Shown: positions 31,873 to 41,111, counted from the stretch's first letter. The stretch is 52,202 bases of DNA from Deltaproteobacteria bacterium (GCA_024276465.1 JAJRXD010000040.1:1-52202); one strand, 5' to 3'. Numbers and translations: made by a program. The notes: generated from the sequence alone by a model not told the origin.

Positions 31873-32008
31873 TACATGAATAACATATTAAAGATGCGAC
31901 CATCTCAACTTCTTCATGTTCATAATTTTGTACAATACTTATATACAGCATAACAAATAAAAAGAGATAGACAACTGTAGTAAAACAAAATTTTATAAAT
32001 GCTTTCAT
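31862..32008 (-). CDS. 48-residue membrane peptide with C-terminal CxxC (novel small gene)
   Basis: Translating the minus strand from ATG 32008 gives 48 codons ending at TAA 31864-31862. The peptide has a basic start, one membrane helix (about residues 8-26, FTTVVYLFLFVMLYISIV), an acidic linker (EHEEVEMVA) and a C-terminal SLICYSCIGV, placing a thioredoxin-like CxxC six residues from the end. Its stop overlaps the NapH-like start by 3-11 bp, the same coupling as between the next three genes, which is the best evidence that it is real. The CxxC should lie at the periplasmic face. No strong Shine-Dalgarno is seen and I recognise no family. Confidence 0.55.
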   Translation of the reverse strand: MKAFIKFCFTTVVYLFLFVMLYISIVQNYEHEEVEMVASLICYSCIGV

Positions 32009-32480
32009 TTTTACAATCCGCTGTTTGGCAAATCACATGGTTGCATAACTTTTCTGATTTCCTGAAACAGATTCCCGTAAGTTACTACTCCGGCAATTAC
32101 ATTAAGCTTCTCCGCATTTTTCTAAATTCCTCTAATAATCAAAATACCATGAATTTCAGAACCGTTGCAATAATTTAATTCAGGAATAAATAGCAACTGA
32201 AAAATCAGATCCTTTATCAATTGAGTAATAATCAGGATTAATCTGTGAAAAAAATTTTAATTATTTTATGACTAATCCGAAGTAGTAAAAAACAAGTTTT
32301 TCAGCATTTCAAAACAGTTTGCAAAAAATGGCAGGTTTAATGTTACCTGATGTTGTGCTGATGAACTGGGGTAAACAGAAAAGATTCAAAAACATATAAC
32401 CCTTACCTGGCACATAAAACCAATATTAGGGAAGGTACTGTCAAAATTATTATGAAAAACCTCAAAAGGAGATGAAAAAC
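32009..32480. other. Long upstream region of the chemoreceptor gene
   Basis: About 470 AT-rich bases between divergent units. No open frame with a believable start and no clear sigma-70, sigma-28 or sigma-54 promoter was found; TGGCAC at about 32409 lacks the paired TTGC of a sigma-54 site. Only the AAAGGAG ribosome-binding site before 32481 is clear. Confidence 0.5.
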
Positions 32481-34142
32481 ATGAAATTAGCCACTAAAAT
32501 TGTATTGGGTTTTGCTATTCCCATGATCATGCTGACAGTTATTGGCATCACCACATATATAGTTCTCAATGATGTGAAGCATAATGCCAGGCTCACTAAC
32601 GAGGAAAGTTCAGAGAGTTTAGCTTTAGCGGGAGCAGCCTATCAGATGAGGCTTGATGCTGTTCAAATACATCAATGGCTGACTGACATTTCAGCTACTC
32701 GAGGCCAGGACGGCTTTGATCACGGATTTGACGAGGCCGAGAAAAGCATGAAGTCTTTTTTTGCTGGTCTTGCAAAGTTTAGAAAGATGTACATCAAAAA
32801 AAACAATAAAGTTTATATTAATAAAGTGAAGGAAATTGAGCGTGCAGTAAATTCCTATTATGAAAACGGTAAAAAAATGGCGAATGCCTATATCTCAGGC
32901 GGGCCTGCAGAAGGAAATAAACACATGGACAGTTTTGACCAGGCAGCTAAGGGGCTTTCAGATAAGCTTGACCCGTTTATAGATCAGCAAATCAATATAT
33001 CTGAAACATCCATGAGTTCTATAGTTTCGTCAATTGAGAATCTTAATATATTCATTCTGATTGCTACTTTAATTGCATTAGCCTTTGGCATAACAGTTTC
33101 TTTTTTGATCACCCGCTCCATAACCAGGCCTATCATCAGCATAGTAGAGGGCCTGAGAAACGGGGCTGAGCAGACATCATTAGCTTCAAACGAGGTCTCA
33201 AGTGCCAGCCAGTCACTTGCCCAGGGAGCCAGTGAGCAGGCATCCTCAATTGAGGAGACCTCGGCGTCACTTGAGGAGATGGCCTCCATGTCCAATCAGA
33301 ACGCAGACAACGCAAAGCAGGCGAGTGCCCTTGCAAACCAGGCAAGGACATCTGCCGGCACAGGCTCAGAGGCCATGACAAAGCTTGTGAATGGCATGGG
33401 CAGAATCAACAAAAGCAGCCAGGAAGTTTCAAAGGTTGCAAAGGCCATAGAGGAGATAGCATTCCAGACAAACCTGCTGGCTTTAAATGCTGCAGTTGAA
33501 GCAGCCCGTGCAGGAGAAGCTGGAGCAGGCTTTGCAGTTGTGGCAGAGGAGGTCAGGAACCTTGCCCAGAGAGCCTCTGAGCAGGCAAAAACAACAAGCA
33601 AGCTTATAGCAGAAAGCACAGAGCTTGCTTCCCAGGGCACAAAGCAGGCTGATGAGGCAAACAGGGCTCTTGAGGACATTATAACTGGCATACAGAAGGT
33701 ATCAGAGCTTGTAGAGGAAATTACAACAGCAAGCGATGAACAGGCAAAAGGGGTAGAGCAGGTCAACACGGCCGTGGCAGAAATGGATAAGGTGGTGCAG
33801 CAGAATGCGGCAAATGCCCAGGAGACCTCCTCTTCGAGCGAGGAGCTTTCAGCTCAGGCAAAGTCCATGAACGCAATGGTTAGAGAACTCAATGCACTTG
33901 TGGCCGGCAGCTCCGGGAATGTTGTCAGGATTGTCTCGGGTCATCAGCTTCATGACCCAGAAACAAAGGGCATGGGAAGCAAAGTCAACTCCATACTCTA
34001 CAGAGATGAAACAGAAACTCAAAACAACGCGCTGACAGCAAAAACAGCTCATCTTTCAGTTAAGGTCGGCAATAACCGGAAAAAGACAACCCCTGAAGAA
34101 GTCATACCTTTTGGAGACGAGCAGGAGTTCAGGGATTTTTAG
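32481..34142 (+). CDS. Methyl-accepting chemotaxis protein
   Basis: A 553-residue chemoreceptor. Helix 1 (about 9-28) precedes a helical periplasmic sensor (about 30-185, 4HB-like, [20 protein letters not shown]). Helix 2 lies at about 190-212 ([21 protein letters not shown]), then HAMP (SITRPI...), then the signalling domain with the near-invariant tip [21 protein letters not shown]. The extreme C-terminus EFRDF fits the aromatic-x-x-aromatic pentapeptide that tethers CheR/CheB, at the end of a 70-residue linker. The start at 32481 is chosen because AAAGGAG lies 9 bases before it; the ATG at 32472 abuts that site. CCTGAAC/GTTCAGG (34158-34191) just after the stop may form a terminator hairpin. 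Confidence 0.93.
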   Translation: MKLATKIVLGFAIPMIMLTVIGITTYIVLNDVKHNARLTNEESSESLALAGAAYQMRLDAVQIHQWLTDISATRGQDGFDHGFDEAEKSMKSFFAGLAKFRKMYIKKNNKVYINKVKEIERAVNSYYENGKKMANAYISGGPAEGNKHMDSFDQAAKGLSDKLDPFIDQQINISETSMSSIVSSIENLNIFILIATLIALAFGITVSFLITRSITRPIISIVEGLRNGAEQTSLASNEVSSASQSLAQGASEQASSIEETSASLEEMASMSNQNADNAKQASALANQARTSAGTGSEAMTKLVNGMGRINKSSQEVSKVAKAIEEIAFQTNLLALNAAVEAARAGEAGAGFAVVAEEVRNLAQRASEQAKTTSKLIAESTELASQGTKQADEANRALEDIITGIQKVSELVEEITTASDEQAKGVEQVNTAVAEMDKVVQQNAANAQETSSSSEELSAQAKSMNAMVRELNALVAGSSGNVVRIVSGHQLHDPETKGMGSKVNSILYRDETETQNNALTAKTAHLSVKVGNNRKKTTPEEVIPFGDEQEFRDF

Positions 34143-34410
34143 AATTACAAAACAATACCTGAACTGCCACTGCAGGCAGATTCTGTTCAGGCTGCAGAAA
34201 AAATAAAAAACAGGCCAGGGTCAGGTACTCTTATATATGTTTCAAAACATCCACATCATGAATACTTTACAATTTTTCTGAAAATTGATATTTTCTTGTA
34301 ATGTTTAAAATTCTTTTTAATAACAATTTCTGCCACAAAAAATATCAGCCTGCTTGAGAAAATTAAACTTGTACAGTTCATTTCATGCTTAAGCACATGA
34401 AGGAGATAAA

Positions 34411-34791
34411 ATGGAGAAGATAATAGGCTATTGCGGTGTTGACTGTTCAAAGTGCAAGGCATACATTGCCAAAAAGGAAAACAATGATGAGATTAGAAAA
34501 AAATACGCTGAAGAACAATCACAACTGTTTGACATGCCAATTCCACCTGAAAGCATTAACTGCGACGGATGTCTGTCTGACGGTGAACATCTTGGCTATT
34601 GCAGCATCTGCAAAATAAAACAGTGCTGCAGGGGAAAAAATCTGGAAAACTGTGCCTTTTGCAATGATTATATATGTGAACAGTTGGAAAAAGTGTATGC
34701 GTTCATGTGTGAAGTTTTTGGCAAAGGTATCGGTATCGAAGCTGAAGGTAAAATTCTTCTGGATGAAATAAGAAAAAGCAGAATAAAGTGA
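34411..34791 (+). CDS. DUF3795 cysteine-rich protein
   Basis: A 126-residue cytoplasmic protein of the DUF3795 family. It begins MEKIIGYCGVDCSKCKAYIA, the family's hallmark, followed by CDGCLSDGEHLGYCSICKIKQCCRGKNLENCAFCNDYICEQL. The regularly spaced CxxC pairs suggest two metal sites (Zn or Fe-S). Family function is unknown; members are abundant in anaerobes. An AAGGAG site lies 6 bases before the ATG. It converges on the MarR gene with an 18-bp gap. Confidence 0.88.
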   Translation: MEKIIGYCGVDCSKCKAYIAKKENNDEIRKKYAEEQSQLFDMPIPPESINCDGCLSDGEHLGYCSICKIKQCCRGKNLENCAFCNDYICEQLEKVYAFMCEVFGKGIGIEAEGKILLDEIRKSRIK

Positions 34792-34809
34792 ATCAGCAGG
34801 CCATAAGGG

Positions 34810-35271
34810 CTATTGCTTTTCTACTGTTTTTTCAAGAATTTTACAGGCTTTATCAAGACACGTCATCAATTCCCTTTTATCCTTCTCGCTCAACATGGAA
34901 AAAACAGACAGTGCTGCCTGGCGTCTGTTTGCTAAAAACTGAGTTCGTATTCTTTTTCCCTTTGCTGTTAATCGTACCAGTACTTTTCTGCGGTCCTGAT
35001 CGGATTTTCCCCGCTCTGCAATACCATCCTTAATAAGACTGTCAACCATCCTCGTCATGTTTGGTAGTTTCACCATTGCATTTTCTGCAAGAGCATTCAT
35101 AGTATAAGGATAGTCCTCCTTAAAAGCTGCTAATGCCTTCAATTGAGAGATCTTAAAGTCATATTTTACTCCCCTGCCATTACTTAAAAGCTTATTCATA
35201 AGAACATGCCCAAAATATCTCAGGGTAGTGAAATATTTATGAAGTTTCTCTTCCATATTCAGTGGTTTCAA
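34810..35271 (-). CDS. MarR-family transcriptional regulator
   Basis: A 153-residue winged-helix protein. The HTH is YTMNALAENAMVKLPNMTRMVDSLIKDGIAERG and the wing SDQDRRKVLVRLTAKGKRI carries the family's D-x-R-R signature. N- and C-terminal helices form the dimer interface. No neighbour on the same strand follows it closely. The redox island ends about 290 bp to its right, and a 121-bp repeat and terminator lie between them, so a regulatory link to the island is possible but unproven. Confidence 0.9.
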   Translation of the reverse strand: MKPLNMEEKLHKYFTTLRYFGHVLMNKLLSNGRGVKYDFKISQLKALAAFKEDYPYTMNALAENAMVKLPNMTRMVDSLIKDGIAERGKSDQDRRKVLVRLTAKGKRIRTQFLANRRQAALSVFSMLSEKDKRELMTCLDKACKILEKTVEKQ

Positions 35272-35299
35272 TTGTTATCTTATTCATAAACAGCAGCTT

Positions 35300-35420
35300 A
35301 GTGTAACAGCATTGAACGGATTTAAGCATTACAAAAGCTTCCACTGGAGGGTGAAGCGTAATACTTACCTCGCAAGCAGACATGGATGTCTGCTGAGAAT
35401 GAGTAAAATACTGTTACACT
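35300..35420. repeat. MITE-like 121-bp element, copy 1
   Basis: Bounded by inverted ends AGTGTAACAGCATT (35300-35313) and AATACTGTTACACT (35407-35420), 13 of 14 complementary. The inverted match extends outward to about 35294 and 35426. Inside are a dyad around 35330-35385 and a perfect GCAGACAT-GG-ATGTCTGC palindrome. A second copy of identical length lies at 42912-43032. Similarity continues about 30 bp past the right end. No coding sequence. Confidence 0.8.
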
Positions 35421-35485
35421 GAGCTGTCTTTATCTGAAAAATCGCTCAGATTAGGTGTTGGTTAAATCAGAATATATTATTACGT

Positions 35486-35519
35486 AAAAAAAACCGCTCC
35501 CATATGGTTGCGGTTTTTA
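35486..35519 (-). terminator. Strong rho-independent terminator of the redox island
   Basis: AAAAACCGC (35489-35497) pairs with GCGGTTTTT (35510-35518) around a 12-base loop. Read on the minus strand it ends in eight T bases (from 35493 down to 35486). It lies about 48 bp past the SDR stop and closes the long minus-strand cluster; it would also work on the plus strand. Confidence 0.8.
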
Positions 35520-35565
35520 AATCAATGCTGTCAATGCTGCTTTTTTGTTAAATATTCGGAAAAGT

Positions 35566-36531
35566 TCATGATTTTTCAAAAAAAGATTTCAGCATTGGAT
35601 CATCGGGATTGTTCAGATAGTCTTCCAGCCTTTTAAGATTAAGTCCGGTATAGATAGCTTTAAGATCTTTCAGTTCCTTGTCAGAAAGGATACTGTCTGA
35701 ACTTGCCCTGAAAAGAATAACATCACTGTTGAAATATTCTTTTTTGAACTTATCAGGTGCCAGATGGATAATCTTAACTTCTTTATTCAGCAGTTTTCCA
35801 AACAAAACGCCCAGATCATTATAGCTGAATATTTCAGGTCCACCCAGAGGAATTACTTTGTTTACCGCCTTTTTGTTGTTGATTGATGCAATCAAAATTT
35901 CTGCCACATCCTCATGATGAAGAGGCTGGACCCTGGCCTTTCCTTCTCCAACAACATGATATCTTCCGGCAACAGCAGCTGCTAACAGATCACGAAAATC
36001 AAAAAAGTATCCGGAAGGTCTGAGTATGGTATAACTGATACCGGATTTAGTGAGTAATTTTTCAGCCTCCCTTTTCGCAATGTGTCCCACATGAAATTCA
36101 GGAATTTTAGATCCCCGGGCCACTCCAAGGGCACTTATATAGATTATCTGTTTCACCCCTTCTTTTTTTGCAGCAGATAATATGTTCTGCATACCGTTTA
36201 CTTCAATTTCTGTCGGGGTCAGTTTTTTCACTCCGGGAGGGGTGTACCTTGGAACGCCTACGGCACATACAATAACATCACTGCCCTTAACTGCACGCAT
36301 GACAGTATCCGGACTGCTGATCTCCGCATTCTCTCCGCTCAGCACTTGAACATTTGAGGGGAGATCCTTTGATTTGGGAGGCTTAATGTCAAAAGCAGTA
36401 ATTGATGACGCATTACCGTGCTTTATCAGTGTATCCAGAGCCCTTCTGCCGATATTGCCTGAAGAACCAATTAAAAGAACATTTTTCCCCTTAGTGTTTT
36501 TTGCCATCTCAGCATATAACTGTTTAGACAT
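35566..36531 (-). CDS. Atypical SDR / NmrA-like NAD(P)-binding protein
   Basis: A 321-residue Rossmann-fold protein of the atypical extended SDR group. NVLLIGSSGNIGRRALDTL (about 18-36) is the dinucleotide-binding loop; VIVCAVGVPRYTPPG, IIYISALGVARG and YTILRPSGYFFDF are strand motifs shared with NmrA and NDUFA9-like proteins. The catalytic YxxxK of classical SDRs is not visible, so enzyme activity is doubtful. It is the last gene of the redox island, 26 bp after the GGR-type gene B. A structural, sensing or hydride-transfer role in the island is inferred. Confidence 0.82.
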   Translation of the reverse strand: MSKQLYAEMAKNTKGKNVLLIGSSGNIGRRALDTLIKHGNASSITAFDIKPPKSKDLPSNVQVLSGENAEISSPDTVMRAVKGSDVIVCAVGVPRYTPPGVKKLTPTEIEVNGMQNILSAAKKEGVKQIIYISALGVARGSKIPEFHVGHIAKREAEKLLTKSGISYTILRPSGYFFDFRDLLAAAVAGRYHVVGEGKARVQPLHHEDVAEILIASINNKKAVNKVIPLGGPEIFSYNDLGVLFGKLLNKEVKIIHLAPDKFKKEYFNSDVILFRASSDSILSDKELKDLKAIYTGLNLKRLEDYLNNPDDPMLKSFFEKS

Positions 36532-36557
36532 GTCTGTTTACCCCCATACTAAGTTAT

Positions 36558-37886
36558 TTATAAAGTTATGGCACAACCATCATTACAGCGTTTGGCCAGA
36601 ACCAGTTCGCGAGGGTGTGACCGCATTGCCATAAGTTTCTGCATAATGTCGGGCCTTTCCTCACCAATTTTTTCAAGCAAACCACCGAAGGCTTTACCAA
36701 TTGTGCTCATGATGGTAAAAAAGTTCATGGTTGCCTGAAGCGGTTCAGTAACCAGCCCGGCAAGATAATCTATATCCTCTGACGAGAGATAATCCTTCAT
36801 GTCAGCACTGCCACTTGATGCCATTCTCTTTCCAACTGGCTGAAAAAAATACTTGTCCCACCATTTAAGATATGTAGAAATGCCCTCCTTGTTTAATTTG
36901 CCGTCTATAAGAGCCTCGGTTACTGAATGGGCAGCTCTCCATCCCGGCATTATAGCACCTGGAATACTTGTCTCCTGCATCCACGCAGAATCTCCCACCA
37001 GTAAAACATTATCCTTAAAAGGAACACGGATAGGAACCGCTATATGGGAAACACAACATGATCTGTGGTCTATCTCTTTGGCATTTTTAAACCAGGTGGC
37101 ATAGGGCTCTGCACTCAACAACTTGTCTATTTCCGCATCCAGATCATCCGCCACATTATAGCTTGCTGCAGCAACATGATAATACCCCTCTTTTATTTCA
37201 GGGGCAAGAGACACACTGCAGTTCCATCCTAACCCGAACATGAGGCATTCTTCATCGGGAATCTCCGCTCCAACATAAGTCCTTGCCATGTCCTTGTAAG
37301 TTCCTAAAAATGTTCTTCCCCTGTTGAACCCCAGGCACCGCCCGATTCTGGAATTAACACCGTCAGCAGCAATAACAAATTTGCCCCTGTACTCACTGCC
37401 CCTGTTGTCGGTCAGCACAACACAGTCGGGCTCTTTCCTCACCTGATTTATATTGGTATTATTAAATATATCCACGCCGTTATCACGGGCTTCATCTATC
37501 ATAATCTGGCACATGTATCCCTTGTCGACCATATATCCAACAGCCTTGTCTTCCGCTTTTCCCTTCGGAACATTGCCTAACTCCACACGCTTTCCTCCGG
37601 GTGTTATAACATGGAAACCATACACTTTACGTATGGGGCCGTCATAGTTGATCGTAAACCCATTGTAGGGAAACACGAACTTCTTGCCTCTGGGGTTCCA
37701 ATGAATATATTCGTCATAGTTTCTTTCGTCAATATTCATTATCATGGTGCAGATTCTGCGGATAACACCTGTATCCTTTTTTCTCTCTATAAGAGCTGCC
37801 TTAAGTCCGTTTTCGCCTGCAACCTTTGCAGCCATGGCTCCACCTGGCCCGGCCCCAACAATTATTACATCATATAGTTCTGACAT
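36558..37886 (-). CDS. GGR/FixC-type FAD oxidoreductase B
   Basis: A 442-residue flavoprotein of the geranylgeranyl-reductase superfamily. YDVIIVGAGPGGAMAAKVAGENGLK is the N-terminal FAD-binding fold; FVIAADGVNSRIGRCLG and NVLLVGDSAWMQETSIPGAIM are the second and third FAD motifs. Archaeal relatives hydrogenate isoprenoid C=C bonds with ferredoxin electrons, while FixC-type members pass electrons to quinone. A two-cluster ferredoxin gene ends 38 bp upstream, matching both precedents. The C-terminus is unusually long and Cys-containing (CNDGCAITL). Substrate unknown: quinone, polyprenyl lipid or an unsaturated acid are options. Confidence 0.85.
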   Translation of the reverse strand: MSELYDVIIVGAGPGGAMAAKVAGENGLKAALIERKKDTGVIRRICTMIMNIDERNYDEYIHWNPRGKKFVFPYNGFTINYDGPIRKVYGFHVITPGGKRVELGNVPKGKAEDKAVGYMVDKGYMCQIMIDEARDNGVDIFNNTNINQVRKEPDCVVLTDNRGSEYRGKFVIAADGVNSRIGRCLGFNRGRTFLGTYKDMARTYVGAEIPDEECLMFGLGWNCSVSLAPEIKEGYYHVAAASYNVADDLDAEIDKLLSAEPYATWFKNAKEIDHRSCCVSHIAVPIRVPFKDNVLLVGDSAWMQETSIPGAIMPGWRAAHSVTEALIDGKLNKEGISTYLKWWDKYFFQPVGKRMASSGSADMKDYLSSEDIDYLAGLVTEPLQATMNFFTIMSTIGKAFGGLLEKIGEERPDIMQKLMAMRSHPRELVLAKRCNDGCAITL

Positions 37887-37924
37887 AGCGACTTTTACCT
37901 CGTGTATTCACTTTTTATTATATT

Positions 37925-38098
37925 TTAATCCACCCAATGGGGCAGGCCCAGCGGACAGACCTTTGTGCAGATCAGACATTCCATGCAGATATCGCTGTCT
38001 ACGACAACCTCATCATCAATTACACTGATGGCTGCCACCGGACAATGATCTACACAGCCGCAGCACGCTGCACATTTTTCTTTATCAATCTCAATCAA
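37925..38098 (-). CDS. 57-residue 2[4Fe-4S] ferredoxin (TTG start)
   Basis: A short gene found by translating the minus strand. A TTG at 38098 is preceded by a GGAGG site 7 bases away; 57 codons end at TAA 37927-37925. Two complete cluster motifs are seen, CAACCGCVDHCP (Cys9, 12, 15, 19) and CMECLICTKVCP (Cys39, 42, 45, 49). It lies between NuoG set 1 and GGR-type gene B and is the obvious electron donor or acceptor for that flavoprotein, like FixX for FixC. Confidence 0.85.
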   Translation of the reverse strand: MIEIDKEKCAACCGCVDHCPVAAISVIDDEVVVDSDICMECLICTKVCPLGLPHWVD

Positions 38099-38140
38099 TG
38101 TTATTCCTCCTCCACCCTTACAGGGTACAGATTTTAATTA

Positions 38141-38893
38141 CTATTGGCACTTTTCGCAGGTTTCAAAAAACTGTTTTGGCAGTGGTTTCTCTTCCTTCAG
38201 ATACTTCATGGGAGAAGGGGGGGGAAACATGTTGCCACAGACTCTGCATTTTTTCCAAAGAACCCTTACGTTCCAGTTGTGTATAAGACGTGCAGGCCCC
38301 AAGTGTTCATGATCCCCTGAAGAATATGTCCTGGCTTCTTCAATATCTTTCATGGTTATGCATTGGGCAGGGCAGACCTCAACACATGCCCCGCATCCCA
38401 GGCAATCCTTTGCAGAACTGCCAAGTGGTGCAGATACGATTTTTTCTGATCCGTGCCCGCTGAATGTGATAGCCCTGGCGCCTATAAACTCACTGCAGAC
38501 GTGAACACACAGTCCACAGAGAATGCATTTCTCATTTTCAAGGACAAACCGCGTGTCCTTAATACCCATCTCATCCGCAAGCTCCCTGACAAGCTTAACA
38601 TTGGGAGACCTGGATGCTAACAGCTCAACGATCATTTTTCTCATGGCAATAATATTTTCCGTTTTTGTCTCTACGGACATCCCTTCTGCAACTTTGTAAT
38701 TACATGAAGTAACAACTTTTGTTCTGCCTTTTTCAGTCACTTCAACAACACACAGTCTGCAGTTGGCTAAAGGGCTTAAACCATCATGGTGACACAGGGT
38801 TGGAATTTTAATCCTGTTTTCCCTTGCTGCCATCAAAATGGTAGTGTTTTTGCCAGTTTGTATCTTTTTCCCATCTATTGTTAGTTTAATCAT
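38141..38893 (-). CDS. NuoG/HoxU-like Fe-S subunit, set 1
   Basis: A 250-residue protein like the N-terminal part of NuoG/HndD. A plant-type [2Fe-2S] domain carries Cys34, 45, 48 and 64 (TLCHHDGLS, NCRLCVVEV, TSCN). Two [4Fe-4S] motifs follow, CILCGLCVHVC and CLGCGACVEVCP. The His-Cys cluster (HxxxCxxC) that normally sits between is absent, and there is no molybdopterin or H-cluster domain. A C-terminal extension holds two CxxC pairs (CRVCG, CEKCQ) like a zinc ribbon. It should wire the NuoEF flavin unit to the adjacent ferredoxin and GGR flavoprotein. It starts 27 bp after NuoF set 1. Confidence 0.85.
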   Translation of the reverse strand: MIKLTIDGKKIQTGKNTTILMAARENRIKIPTLCHHDGLSPLANCRLCVVEVTEKGRTKVVTSCNYKVAEGMSVETKTENIIAMRKMIVELLASRSPNVKLVRELADEMGIKDTRFVLENEKCILCGLCVHVCSEFIGARAITFSGHGSEKIVSAPLGSSAKDCLGCGACVEVCPAQCITMKDIEEARTYSSGDHEHLGPARLIHNWNVRVLWKKCRVCGNMFPPPSPMKYLKEEKPLPKQFFETCEKCQ

Positions 38894-38920
38894 CTTTATC
38901 TCACCTTATAAATTCTATGG

Positions 38921-40663
38921 TTACATGGTACATCTTTTTGACGGACAAACTTGCTGCTGGATGTGGATTTTGTATTCTTCCCTGAAATATCTCAGGGTTG
39001 AGCGAACCACATTAGGTGCTGATTTTCCAAGGTCACATAAAGACGCTTCAGAAAGACAATCAACAATCTCCTGCAAAAGATCAATATCTTCATCCTTTCC
39101 TATCCCAGCGGAAAGTCCATCAAGGATCTCCCGCATTCTTTTTATGCCTTCTCTGCACGGAAAACATCTGCCGCAGGATTCCTCTTCCAGAAATTTTATA
39201 AAAAACCGGGCCATGTCAACCACACAGGTTTTATCATTCATGACAATCATTCCACCCGATCCGAGAAGAGACCCGGCCTTTACCAGTTCATCAAAATCAA
39301 TCGGCAAATCAGCCAGTGATGCAGGAAGAAGGCCGGCTGGCGGTCCGCCAACGCCAATCGCCTTTAGCTTTGTTCCCTTAACAATGCCTCCTCCAAGCTT
39401 ATTAATAACTTCTTTCATCGTTGTGCCCATTGGAACCTCTGCAAGACAGCTCCTGTTCACATTGCCAGTCAAAGAAATGACCTTGGTTCCCTTGCTGCTT
39501 TTAGTTCCAATTTTGCCATACCAGCCAGCCCCCCTTGAAATAATGGGCGGGATGTTACACCACGTCTCAACATTATTAAGGTTTGTAGGACAGTCCCACA
39601 GACCCTTCTCAGCAGTATGGATGTATTTAGGTCTGGGCTCACCAGACCTGCCCTCAAGGGTTGCCATCAATGCTGTTGATTCACCGCACACGTAGGCGCC
39701 TGCTCCTTCTTTCAGAATAATGGAAAAGCTGAAATCACTGCCAAGGATATTTTTGCCAAGAAGTCCGTATTCATTAGCCTGATCAATTGCTTTCAGGAGT
39801 TTTTCCTTCCCTGATGCATATCCGTAGTGAAGGTAAATATAACCTTCCATGGCACCAATGGCATATCCTCCTATGATTAATCCCTCTAAAATGCTGTGAG
39901 GATCCGACTCTATGAGGGTTTTATGCATGCCAATTCCCGGATCTCCCTCACTGCAGTTGCACAGGACATATTTTTCCTTTCCCTTTGCCTCACGGCAGGT
40001 TTTCCATTTAAGGCCGGCAGGAAAACCTCCTCCTCCCCTTCCCCTGACATCAGCTTTTATCACAACATCTATAACCTTCTCAGGAGTCATTTTTGTAAGG
40101 GCCTTGCTTAAAGCTGAATATCCACCTCTGGCAACATACTCTTCAATACTGTCAGGATTAATGATTCCTGCATTTCTTAATGCAATCCTTACCTGCGGCT
40201 GAAAAAATTTAAATTCGCATGCCAGAGGAATTTTCTTATAATCCGAAGGGACTCTTGAAGCATAGCTGAATGTTTTTCCGCTGCATATAATTTCCTCCTG
40301 ATCAGTCCGGTACAGGGCATATTTTTTCACTGCTTTGCCTTTTGAAATAGCCTTGACAAGGGAAGGCACTTTATCAACTGTAATACTTCCGTAGGTTACC
40401 TTTGGCTTTCCTGGAATAATCACTTCTACGACAGGTTCTTCATAGCATATGCCAACACATCCTACACGAACAACTGTTGCATCAATATTTTGCTGGTCTA
40501 ACTCTTTTTTCAGCTTTTCGATGACATCCCTTGCCTTCCTGGAAAGAGCATATGGTGTGGTCCCTACCTGAACTCTGATATTTTTTGGCCTTAGCAGTTT
40601 CTCGCCTTCGCTTTTTAATTTATTTAAATCACGGATGCTCTTAACTTTCATTTTATTTTTCAC
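38921..40663 (-). CDS. NuoF/HndC-like flavin subunit, set 1, with altered cofactor residues
   Basis: A 580-residue NuoF-type protein. The FMN glycine loop GRGGGGFPAGLKW (208-220), an SLBB region and the [4Fe-4S] motif ESCGRCFPCREG...LCDLG are intact. The N-terminal thioredoxin-like domain keeps only GCVGIC (69, 73) of its cluster ligands. The NADH/FMN segment reads CNCSEGDPG (235-243), where NuoF set 2 has CNADEGDPG, and the GEETAL motif is GESTAL (Ser329). There is no C-terminal ferredoxin domain, unlike set 2. NAD(H) binding may therefore be weakened or lost, and another donor used. It overlaps NuoE by 11 bp. Confidence 0.88.
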   Translation of the reverse strand: MKNKMKVKSIRDLNKLKSEGEKLLRPKNIRVQVGTTPYALSRKARDVIEKLKKELDQQNIDATVVRVGCVGICYEEPVVEVIIPGKPKVTYGSITVDKVPSLVKAISKGKAVKKYALYRTDQEEIICSGKTFSYASRVPSDYKKIPLACEFKFFQPQVRIALRNAGIINPDSIEEYVARGGYSALSKALTKMTPEKVIDVVIKADVRGRGGGGFPAGLKWKTCREAKGKEKYVLCNCSEGDPGIGMHKTLIESDPHSILEGLIIGGYAIGAMEGYIYLHYGYASGKEKLLKAIDQANEYGLLGKNILGSDFSFSIILKEGAGAYVCGESTALMATLEGRSGEPRPKYIHTAEKGLWDCPTNLNNVETWCNIPPIISRGAGWYGKIGTKSSKGTKVISLTGNVNRSCLAEVPMGTTMKEVINKLGGGIVKGTKLKAIGVGGPPAGLLPASLADLPIDFDELVKAGSLLGSGGMIVMNDKTCVVDMARFFIKFLEEESCGRCFPCREGIKRMREILDGLSAGIGKDEDIDLLQEIVDCLSEASLCDLGKSAPNVVRSTLRYFREEYKIHIQQQVCPSKRCTM

Positions 40664-41111
40664 CTTTTAGTTTGATGATTGTCTTCTTTGCAGATTCTTT
40701 ATCCAGGATTTCTCCATCAATCTCAACATTCGGCGCCGAAGTACAACAGCCCAGACATCTCGCTTTTTCCATGGAGAAGTTTTCATGTTCTCCGAAATTA
40801 TCATCTTTAATTTTCTCTAATTCTTCCTGGATTTCCTCTAACACATGGTCGGAGCACTTAACATGACATGTTGTGCCCTGGCATACTCTTATGGTGTGTT
40901 TTGCTTTTTTTTCAAAGGTAAACGCCTTAGAAAAAAAGCTCGCCACCCTGTAAATCTCACCTAAGGGTGTGTTCAACTTATCCCCCAGATAGCTTAATGT
41001 CGCCTCGGGCAAATACCCTTCTTCTTCCTGAATATCATGCAGGATAGAGATGAGGGGCCCTTTTTCAGTCCTGTGTTTCTCAATAAGTTCATCCACCCTT
41101 TTGCTGTTCAT
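40653..41111 (-). CDS. NuoE/HndA-like [2Fe-2S] subunit, set 1
   Basis: A 152-residue thioredoxin-fold subunit. ISILHDIQEEEGYLPEATLSYLGDKL and GEIYRVASFFSKAF are NuoE-like, and the four ligands of the [2Fe-2S] cluster appear as CQGTTC and CLGCC (about 90, 95, 130, 134). Unlike its NuoF partner it is intact. The ATG at 41111 has a GGGAG site. A consensus-like promoter lies about 70 bp upstream, so this gene starts a separately transcribed NuoEFG-Fd-GGR-SDR unit. Confidence 0.88.
   Translation of the reverse strand: MNSKRVDELIEKHRTEKGPLISILHDIQEEEGYLPEATLSYLGDKLNTPLGEIYRVASFFSKAFTFEKKAKHTIRVCQGTTCHVKCSDHVLEEIQEELEKIKDDNFGEHENFSMEKARCLGCCTSAPNVEIDGEILDKESAKKTIIKLKGEK

Noticed and set aside
32400-32425. 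Sigma-54 promoter before the chemoreceptor
   Set aside because: TGGCAC is present but the required GC/TTGC element at the correct spacing is not.
38838-39695. 285-codon plus-strand frame opposite the NuoF set 1 gene
   Set aside because: It is antisense to a gene with clear protein motifs, has no Shine-Dalgarno, and its translation is Pro/Ser-rich shadow sequence.
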